NCBI GenBank assembly: GCA_024220525.1
Contig: JAMYWO010000579.1
Span: forward strand, 1 to 16,376
Reading direction: 5' to 3'
DNA length: 16,376 nt
DNA from: Cochliopodium minus
Taxonomy: Eukaryota; Discosea; Himatismenida; Cochliopodiidae
A program made the position numbers and the translations under genes. This document shows positions 8,785-16,376 of the stretch, in pieces (positions within the stretch are counted from its first letter, which is position 1; each line of letters begins with the position of its first letter). The notes under the pieces are model-generated. The model was not told the DNA's origin, did not search any database, and worked only from the letters and a program-made list of their open reading frames with translations.

Positions 8785-8949
8785 AAATACCATGTGAATT
8801 ATCAAAATATTGAATCAAATCATAGAAATCCATTCAATTTCAAATAGATTTCTATAATCAAGTGTATCTTTTTATTTCTTAGAGAAATTATAAATAAAAA
8901 AAATTAAGGTATATAAATTTGGAATAAAAATACTGAATTTTAAACAAAA
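8785..8949. other. Spacer between the CX9C gene and PGGT1B
   Basis: These 165 AT-rich bases contain the 3' end of the CX9C gene and the promoter of PGGT1B. A perfect 9-bp inverted repeat lies inside. A T-rich tract ending in TTTCTTAG at about 8872-8881 could be the acceptor of a 5' UTR intron, but no matching donor is certain. Confidence 0.5.
8822..8855. repeat. 9-bp perfect inverted repeat with a 16-nt loop
   Basis: ATAGAAATC at 8822-8830 is the exact reverse complement of GATTTCTAT at 8847-8855. It could form a weak hairpin in the 3' UTR of the CX9C gene or be a palindromic protein site. It may also be chance in AT-rich DNA. Confidence 0.4.
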
Positions 8950-10205
8950 ATGAATGAAGAACCAAAAAATGAAGTACAAAAGGAAGTGGTTGTAAAGAAA
9001 GAGATATCAATTGAAACTCATCTTGGATTTTTTAAGAGATGCATGCAAGTAATGCCTTCTGCATATCAAAGTCAAGAAGTAAACAGGTTGACTTTATCTT
9101 ATTTCATTATTTCAGGCCTTGATATACTTGGAAAAATTGATTTGGTAGATAAACAAAAGACAATTGATTGGGTTTATTCACTACAAGTATTGCCCGATAA
9201 AGATAATCCAGAAAAGGATTTTGAAAATTGTGGTTTTAGAGGTAACAAATTATTTCCTCTTTTGGAATAAGCAAAAATACATATATTTTCAAAATATAAT
9301 AGGTTCTGGATTTGTTGGGGTCAAATATAATCCAACTTGTGAACAAACATGTATGCATCCTCATGATCAAGGACATATTGCTATGAATTATTGTGCTCTT
9401 GCAATATTGGCAATGTTGGGAGATGATTATTCCAGAGTGAATAAACAAGCAATTATGAAATCTATGAGAAAGATGCAACAAGAAGATGGTTCTTTCGCCT
9501 GCGTAAATAGAGGAGCAGAAATGGATATGAGATTTGTTTATTGTGCTTGTGTTGTCAGCTATCTTTTGGATGATTGGAGTGGGATAGATGTTGAAAAAGC
9601 AACCAAATATGTTTTAAACTCTCAAAATTATGATCATGGCTTTGGACAGGGTACAATTTTCTTTCTTTTTTGATAAATTAAATAATCAATTTCAATAGGA
9701 GGGACAAGAGAAAGTCATGGAGGATCCACTTATTGTGCATTAGCATCTTTGTATTTAATGAATAAAATTGATTTGATTCCCAACAAAGAGAAATTGATTG
9801 AATGGTTAATTCAAAGGCAATACACCGGTTTTGAAGGGAGAATCAATAAACCTCCTGATGTTTGCTATTCCTTTTGGATTGGAGGTACTTTGAAAATGTT
9901 GGAGGCTTGGGATCTTGTAAATTTCGAACATTTGAGATCCTTTTTATTTGATTGTCAAGGGGAACATATTGGTGGTTTTTCAAAAATGGGTAAATTTCAA
10001 ATTATGTTTTTTTTTTCATTTTTTGATCTCTCTTTCTTTTTCGAACAATATAGTTGGTAATCATCCTGATGTTCTTCACTCTTATTATGGTCTTTGTGGT
10101 TTGAGTTTTGGGGGTGAAAAAGGATTGTTGGAGATTGAACCTAGTGTTGGAATGACAAAAAGAGCATTGCAACATTGGACTTTGAACATCAAAAATAAAA
10201 AATAA
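8950..10205 (+). CDS. PGGT1B: Protein geranylgeranyltransferase type I, beta subunit, four exons
   Basis: With the shared alpha subunit FNTA, this subunit attaches geranylgeranyl to CaaX proteins such as Rho and Rac GTPases in the cytosol. Exons 8950-9241, 9303-9650, 9699-9989 and 10054-10205 join in frame to 360 residues (human 377). Introns are 61, 48 and 64 bp. The N-terminus FFKRCMQVMPSAYQS, then LSGLDxL-type SGLDILGKIDLV and YSLQVLPD, match PGGT1B rather than the farnesyltransferase or Rab enzymes. MRFVYCACVVSYLLDDWSG and ESHGGSTYCALASL follow in the alpha-alpha barrel. Zinc ligands are seen as D267 and C269 in PPDVCYSFWIGG and H319 in HPDVLHSYYG. The glycine-rich turns expected for the barrel are present. 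It starts with the first ATG after A-rich DNA. FTase beta was considered and is a poorer match in the N-terminal segment. Confidence 0.95.
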
Positions 10206-10388
10206 ATGCTATTTTCAATGAATGTGAATACCAAAATTCTTTTTTGTCCATTCGTCAGAAAAAGTAAATTTAATTTTTTGAGGGTATTTAAATTTCGTGT
10301 TTGAGGAACTTGATTTTCCTTTATAATTCCTCTTCTATAATAGAATTTTCTCAATTTATTTCAATAAATAATAAAATAAAAAAAAACA
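10206..10388. promoter_or_regulatory. Spacer and probable promoter of the ABCA gene
   Basis: These 183 bases lie between the PGGT1B stop and the ABCA start codon on the same strand. TATTTAAA at about 10286-10293 is TATA-like. The DNA just before the ATG is AAT/AAAAT-rich with an in-frame stop, which fixes the downstream ATG as the start. No other signal is recognised. Confidence 0.45.
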
Positions 10389-13300
10389 ATGAAGAATTTC
10401 TCTCAATTGCGAGTTCTATCAAAGAAACAGGTATTACCTTTTACAAATTTTTGCAATTTCTGAATCAATTTCCTCAACGAAACATAGTATTTATTATCAT
10501 TGAGAAATTATAAGATCACTTTGGGACAATTATTGGCCCCAGTGATCGTAATGATCTTTTTGTTGGGATTTCAACTTTTATCCAATTATATCTTGAATTA
10601 TACGAATCCAAATCCCATGTCAGAAAATTTGGGGAAAATTGCAAAATGTCAATCAAGAAATGGGGTGAAATGGTATAATTAATCAAAAATTGATTTTGAT
10701 TTACAAAAAATATAAATATTAATCAATTCTTCCTTAGTCATACTCTTATTTACGCACCATCTGGTGTTGAGTGGGTAAAATTATCTGAGTATAAAATTAA
10801 ATTTTTAAATCACCGATTAATTAAATCATAAAATAGGTCGAAGATATTTTAAAAAGAGTGGCATCGATGAATGGTCTGAACTTTGAGGAAGATTTCATAC
10901 CGGTAAATAAATTTCAAATTCAATAATAATACTGTTCATATATTTTTCAATTAAAGAAAAGCAATGGAATACTAAATATAACGGGTCTATCAATGGATAA
11001 TACGACCATAACGGAGTATGTAAAAGATAATCAAAATACAACTCAAAATGCAGTTCTTTTTCATTCAGCTTATTTTGGATTGCCAAATATCGAAGGAGAT
11101 ATGCCTTGTAAATTTAAAAATTTTTTTAAAATGATTTATTCAATCCAAAAACAATCTTTGATTTTATAGCCGATACAGGATACATTCTCTTTTATAATTC
11201 TTCAGATAGTCAAGCACAAGTAAACTTTGCAATGGAGTGGATAAATGGAATAGAAACTGCCATTCTTCAAAAGAGATCAGGTAACGACAGTGCAAAGATT
11301 GATGTCAAACAACAACCATATCCTCATAACAAGCTCAGAATGAGTGGTTATGATGTGGTAGCTGCAAATGTAATTTTTTTTCTTTTTTGTATTTGATTAT
11401 TAATCAATCAAAAGGGTGGATTGTGGTTTTATATTCCACCCATGATCATTTTCTTTACTGTATTGACTGAGATAGTATTTGAAAAAGAAACAAAGTTGAG
11501 ATTGGGTATTAATTATTTAAAATTTTAAATTTTTTTATTTTTTTATTTATTAATTTTCTTTTCTAAATATAGGAATGAAGATGATGGGTTTGAAAAATTC
11601 AGTGTATTGGCTGGTTTGGTTGCTTTATACATTGATCATGGTTACTCTTTCCTCTTTGGTGTTGATAGGAGCGGGGGCAGCATGTTTGTTCGATGTGTTT
11701 TTGCACACCTACTTTTTGGCTTCTTTTTTGATGTATTTCTTTTACGGCCTTGCCTCTGTCAGTTTCGGATTTTTTTTGAGTGTGTTCATCACCAAAACAA
11801 AAACTGCTCAAGTAACTTTTTTTTTAAATGAATATAAATTAAAAATTTATATAAAATCAAAATAAATTTAAAAAATTAAAATAAATTAAATGAATTAAAA
11901 ATTTTGGTTATAGACGGTGGGATATGCTATAATCTTGATCGGATTTGTTTTTCAATCGATTTTGATAGGAGGATACGGAATGTTGATAGATTTGATGTAC
12001 AACCCAGACATAAAGACATGGGTGAAAGTGGTGAGGAACATTTTCCAGTTTTATCCTCCTTTCAACTTTGCCAAAATCTTTTCTGACGTTGCTCGTTTGA
12101 GTGGAAGCACCATTGACTTCAGAGCTGCTAAAACAGTCACTGGTATAATTCAATTATTCTTTAAACCAATATTAAAAAGTGATTTAAGCTTTTTAATTAA
12201 AAAATTGTTATTTAATAAAATTTTCATTTTTCATTTTTTCTTTCCATTTTTATTTTAAATATTTTTTTTTTAGGACCGGGATTTAAGTGGGCAGACATGT
12301 ACAAAACGTTGCCAGTAGCAAAGGTGTTCGGAATAAACTTGACATCACCTCCACCAATCCACTCGATATACTACTTGATGATGGACATAGGGTTTTATCT
12401 CATCTTGGCGTGGTACTTGGACCAAGTCCTTCCCTCCGACAACGGATCTCCTAAAAAGTGGTATTTCTTGTTTACAAGTGAATATTGGGGATGTTCCAAA
12501 AAGAAAGTTTCTCCTTTTGAAAACTCTCTCTTAACTACAGAGTTGGACATAGAGGATGAAAAAACGATGGACATTGATGTTGTCACTGAGAAAAAGAGGG
12601 TTGCAGAGGAGAACGATGGCCATTCTGTTCGTGTTTCTAATCTCTATAAATCTTTTTCTCAGTTTTCCAAGTGCAAGTTCAAGTCTGTCAATGCTGTCAA
12701 CGGTGTTTCTTTCGTTGTAGAAAAAGGAGAAGTCTTTTGTTTGTTGGGACACAACGGTTAATTTTTTATTTCTTTATAATTTGTTTAAATTTAAATCTTA
12801 TTTTTTTTTCAATTCTATCAGCTATTTCTTTATTTTTATTTTATTTTTAATAATTTTATCATCTAAATTTACTTTTTTTATATTTTTTTATCATTTATTT
12901 TATCAGGAGCTGGAAAGACGACTATCATTAACATGCTTACTGGTTTGTTCTCCCCAACTTCTGGAGGAGCTTCTATCTGCGGTCATGACATTTCCAGCGA
13001 GATGGATTCTGTTCGTTCCGTTTTGGGTGTTTGTGATTAACCTTTTTTTTTTTATTTATTTTTTTTTTATTAATTTTTTTTTTTTTTTTATTTTTTATTT
13101 TAAAAAATATTTAGGCCCGTAATTTTTTTCATTTTCCATTTGTTATATCAACATTTTTTTTTCCTTTTGAAAAGACAACATGACATTTTGTGGGGAGAAT
13201 TGACACCGTGTGAACATCTACAGTTGTTCTCAATCTTAAAGGGAGTGGAGAAGAGAAAAGTGGAAGAAGAGATCGAAAAACTCTTGAAAAAAGTAAACTT

Positions 13301-16280
13301 GTGGAAAGTAAGACACCATCGTGTTGACACTTTTTCGGGTGGAATGAAGGTTTGCTTCCCTCACTATTTTATTTTTCAAAATTTAAAATTTATTTTCTTT
13401 TATTCAGAGGAGATTGGTAAAAATTTTTTTGTAAAATATTTATTCAAAAATTTCAATCTTTGAATATTTAGTCGGGTAAATATTTTTTTATCATTTTTTA
13501 TAATATTTTTTCATTTTTATATTTGATTTTTTTATTTTTTTTTGCTTAGTTGCAATATCCGCAGTAGGAGATCCCAAAGTGATTTACTTTGATGAGCCTA
13601 GTACTGGTCTCGATCCAGTTTCAAGAAATCAACTCTGGAAACTTATTGAAGGATTGAAAGAAGAAAAAGCTTTGTTGCTCACGTAACCTCCATTTTTTTG
13701 CTTTAAAAATTTTTATTGTAAATTTTTATTTCTTTTTTTTTAAAAAAAATTTTAGCACTCACAGGTATCTTTTTTTTTGCTTTAAAAATTTTTAATATCT
13801 TGTAAATTTAGTATGGAAGAAGCAGATACATTGGGAGATAGAATAGGGGTAATTTACTTTTTTTTAATCATTATTAAATCATTTTTTCTTATTTTATTAT
13901 TTTTATTTTTATTTTGATGAATTTATTCAAATTTTTAATTAGGTGATGGCTTTTGGAAAGTTGAGATGCATTGGAGATAGTAAATTACTTTTAGAATTTT
14001 TTTTATTTGTTACATTAATTTGATAAAAAAAAGGTTTACATTTGAAAAACAAGTATGGAGCGGGTTATACTTTGAATGTTGTCACTGAAAACGAAAATTC
14101 TCAAGTAGTAATCCAAGAAATCAAGAAAGTTAACAAGGATCTCATATTGAAACAATGCGATGCTGGTAAAATCCTTTTATTTTATTTTATTTTATTTTAT
14201 TATTTTATTATTTTATTATTTTTTTATTGAACTTTTTTGTTTATTAATTTTTTAAAAAAGGATCCATTTCATTCCAGATTTTAAAGGAGAACATTGATTC
14301 TATTCCACCCACTATTTCCTACCTCGAAAGTAATTCTCAGCAAAGCGAGAGTGAGACATCAGATAAGAAATTGATCAAAGAATGGGGTTCGTTATCACTT
14401 TTATGATTTATGATTTATTTTGATGTTTTTTTTTTATTGTTTTGTTTTTTTATTTAATTTTATTTATTATGTTTTATTATTTTTTAAAATATTTTATTTT
14501 ATTTTTTTCATTTAAAAAAAAATGACAGGTTTGTCTCATACAAGTTTGGAAGAGGTGTTCTTAACAGTAACGAAGCAAAGTGGATTTGATTACCAAAACA
14601 AGGATTTCATGGGACAAGACGAAGAATTGGAACATTTCATGAACAAAAGTGATGATCATCACCTCACTGACACCACCCTCCACTTTGACAGTCACTCTTC
14701 CAACAAGCCTCCTTACATTTCTCCTTCATTGGAAAGTATTGGTGATGATAGTAAAAATTTTTTTAATTTCAATATAAAGTTTTTAAAACTCTTCATGATA
14801 TAAAATAATATTGAATACATAAATTCAATTTTCAACCTTTATAATAAAATTTCATTTTTGAAAATAACTTTAATGTGATCAAAATATCTAATTTTGTTTA
14901 TATAAAATTATCTTTCACTGATTAAATAAAAAATTACATAAATTAAATTTTAATATTAATACTTTTTTTTTTGTAAAAGAAGATTTTTTTCAAGAAAGCA
15001 ATAATTCAGAAAAACAATCATTATTGCCAAAAAGAGGAAGCATTAACAATGAGTCACAGGTTTCAAAAGAGAACAAAAAGAGAGAATCTTTCCCTTACCG
15101 TGCTCTCATGAGAAAAAACTTTCGACTTCAAACGAGACAAAGTGGAACCAACTGTTGCCAGATTTTCACTCCTATCCTCGTTTTGCTCATCTTGTTCATT
15201 ATCGAACTTGTCATTCGAAGTGAAGTTGGCCCTGACATCTACGTTTCTGTTGTAAATATTTTTATTTTATTTTTAAATAAAAAATCATAATAAATTATTT
15301 TTAACGAAATTTATTTTTATTTTAATTTGGTTTATTTTCAACAATAATTATTGTTTAAAGATATTTCTTTTTCAATTAGAAAAAATCATTTTTATTAATT
15401 AAAATTTATTAATTCAAAAAAAATATTTAAATATTTTTTTTCTAGTATGTTCCAACAATTCCATGGCCACTTAACACAAATTTCCCAGACTTTATATTCA
15501 ACCCAGAGGAGGTGGAAATTAAAAACACTCCTTCTTTGAATTTACCTCATTCCAACTCTCATCTCTTTCGATCTATCATCCCCAACCCCTCCCCTCCTCC
15601 CGACTCCTCTGAACCCCTCTCTAACTCTTCCTCCATTTCATTATCTTCTCTCAATAGCTCTCCGAACACTCTTATCGAAGAAGTTAGTCATCTCAATTCT
15701 GGTAATTTTTAATTCTAGTTTCAAAGATATAATTTTTATATTTTTTAAAAAAATTTTGAAAATTATTTCATTCATTATTTTTCAAAGAAAAAATTTCTTA
15801 ATTTCATTCAAATTAATATTTTAAAATAAATAGTTGATATTTCCAATTTTATTTTTTTATTTTTTTATAATATTATATATTTTTTATTTTTTTATTTTTC
15901 AAAAGAAGAAGAAAGAATTAGATTGAGAGGAGTTAATGATGTTTGCTTCAAATACTTCATGGTAAGCGTTGACGAAGGAAGCGTAGACGAAGCAGGAGAA
16001 CTGACAGAAAAGGGAGAAGCAACAGGAATGTTAGGAAGAATAGGACAAGAAGAATGTGAGATGTACTACAACTCTTCTTATCGTCCAAAAGTGAAAATCC
16101 CTTATTTCGTTCCTTCTCCTAATGTTTCTTCCATCAATTCTTACATCTTCTCTAATGTGGATGTTTTGAATCGTGCTAACCTTTCTCTCGTTAAAGTTCC
16201 TCCTCTTTCTTTTCTCGTTCCTGATGCCTTTGTTTCGTTTCACAACATCGATTTCAATCATTCTTACCTCAACTATACTT
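10389..16280 (+). CDS. ABCA-family lipid-type ABC transporter (3' part outside window, 25 exons visible)
   Basis: ABCA proteins use ATP to move lipids or similar substrates across membranes. Exons: 10389-10430, 10488-10672, 10738-10774, 10837-10902, 10957-11107, 11170-11369, 11415-11505, 11573-11811, 11914-12142, 12274-12756, 12907-13032, 13115-13118, 13175-13349, 13408-13416, 13472-13475, 13550-13682, 13756-13764, 13812-13848, 13943-13979, 14034-14165, 14261-14386, 14529-14750, 14980-15251, 15446-15701, 15906-16280. They join to 1213 residues. TM1 is about 27-46, followed by a modest lumenal loop (about 50-227) and a TM block about 228-460 with GMKMMGL. NBD1 spans about 530-760: Walker A GHNGAGKTT (572), Q-loop GVCPQHDILW (615), signature FSGGMKRRLSVA (671), Walker [14 protein letters not shown] (691), H-loop TTHSMEEAD (725). 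[13 protein letters not shown] closes it. A second TM block starts at about 971, with a large sequon-rich loop. The style resembles plant and dictyostelid ABCA. Splicing at the microexons is inferred. Confidence 0.94.
13115..13118 (+). other. 4-nt microexon GCCC in the ABCA Q-loop
   Basis: TTTAG precedes and GTAATT follows the four bases. The upstream exon ends GGT GTT T at 13032 and the downstream one starts A CAA CAT GAC at 13175. Only T+GC, CC+A yields Cys-Pro and the invariant GVCPQHD of ABCA proteins. Joining the two neighbours directly shifts the frame into a stop. Confidence 0.85.
13408..13416 (+). other. 9-nt microexon AGGAGATTG in ABCA (Arg-Arg-Leu)
   Basis: The nine bases lie between TATTCAG and GTAAAAA. 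They encode the RRL of GGMKRRLSVA, directly after the ABC signature exon ending in AAG at 13349. The phase is 0 on both sides. Confidence 0.85.
13472..13475 (+). other. 4-nt microexon TCGG in ABCA (Ser and first base of Val)
   Basis: The four bases lie between ATTTAG and GTAAAT. TCG gives Ser, and the last G joins TT of the exon at 13550 to give Val, producing [13 protein letters not shown] as the family requires. Without it the next exon would be read out of frame. Confidence 0.83.
13756..13764 (+). other. 9-nt microexon CACTCACAG in ABCA (H-loop)
   Basis: The nine bases lie between TTTTAG and GTATCT. AC at the end of the previous exon plus C gives Thr; ACT and CAC give Thr and His; AG plus T of the next exon gives Ser. 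The result, [14 protein letters not shown], contains the catalytic H-loop histidine (residue 727). Confidence 0.87.
14175..14199 (+). repeat. (TTTTA)5 microsatellite in an ABCA intron
   Basis: Five perfect TTTTA units lie in the intron 14166-14260, followed by TTATTTTA units. This is intronic simple sequence. Confidence 0.85.
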
Positions 16281-16376
16281 GTAATCTTATACTTACCTCT
16301 TATTTTTTATTTTATTTTTTATTTTTTATTTTTTATTTTTTATTTTTTATTTTTTATTTTTTATTTTTTATTTTTT
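16281..16376 (+). repeat. Start of an ABCA intron dominated by an (ATTTTTT)n microsatellite, cut by window edge
   Basis: The donor GTAATC follows a split codon at 16280. From 16321 to 16376 the sequence is exactly eight copies of the 7-mer ATTTTTT, with two more imperfect units just before. The frame stays open into it only because the repeat has no stop in that frame. Confidence 0.85.

Noticed and set aside
8950-10205. Farnesyltransferase or Rab geranylgeranyltransferase beta subunit
   Set aside because: FFKRCMQVMP, SGLDIL and YSLQVLPD match the type I geranylgeranyl enzyme much better, and the length (360) also fits.
10301-10513. A start for the ABCA gene at or near 10301
   Set aside because: This frame differs from the ABCA frame; the in-frame ATG at 10389 has an upstream stop and gives SQLRVLSKK, the family's N-terminal pattern.
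11280-11300. A donor site at GGTAAC in the ABCA exon 11170-11369
   Set aside because: The frame continues sensibly through it to 11369, and no acceptor follows that would keep the frame.
13035-13174. Frameshift or pseudogene damage in the ABCA ATPase domain
   Set aside because: The apparent breaks are all resolved by canonical GT-AG microexons that restore conserved residues exactly.
15024-15290. A separate gene starting at 15024
   Set aside because: The codon there is TTG, not ATG; the frame extends upstream to the acceptor at 14979 and joins the previous exon in phase.
1-16376. CRISPR arrays, tRNA or rRNA genes, transposons
   Set aside because: The only repeats are A/T microsatellites, one intronic duplication and one coding minisatellite; no cloverleaf, rRNA core or transposase was recognised.

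Overview
This window is nuclear DNA of a very AT-rich, intron-rich eukaryote. Genes are broken by many GT-AG introns made mostly of T or A runs, some as short as 45-48 bases. Stop codons are all TAA where visible, the code is standard, and start codons sit in A-rich contexts. No plasmid, phage, viral or bacterial features are seen. The proteins look like those of a free-living protist. The ABC transporter resembles plant and slime-mould ABCA proteins, but I cannot name the organism.

Layout: (1) 1-4627 (+), the 3' two thirds of MSH2, the mismatch-repair ATPase, in 14 visible exons; the N-terminal part lies upstream. (2) 4734-6638 (-), an intronless 634-residue protein with three SAP-like segments, a recently duplicated Ser/Lys/Glu repeat and a C-terminal BRCT domain; an E2F-like site lies just upstream. 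(3) 6740-8361 (-), TAF6, a TFIID subunit, three exons, one intron being a 48-nt stop-free multiple of three. (4) 8453-8784 (+), a two-exon gene for an 84-residue protein with four CX9C motifs, facing TAF6 across 91 bases. (5) 8950-10205 (+), the beta subunit of protein geranylgeranyltransferase type I, four exons. (6) 10389 to the window end (+), an ABCA-family transporter with 25 visible exons, including four microexons of 4, 9, 4 and 9 nt that are all needed to restore the Q-loop, signature and H-loop regions of its first ATPase domain. It is cut by the right edge.

These are unrelated housekeeping genes and do not form a pathway. MSH2 and the BRCT protein converge tail to tail and both fit DNA maintenance. 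TAF6 and the CX9C gene are divergent and probably share a promoter.

The most unusual content is the splicing: the microexon cluster, the stop-free intron in TAF6, and intron sizes that swell from about 50 bases in the middle of the window to 200-390 bases of simple A/T sequence toward both ends. All exon joins were derived by reading frame and by comparison with remembered family sequences. None has transcript support here.
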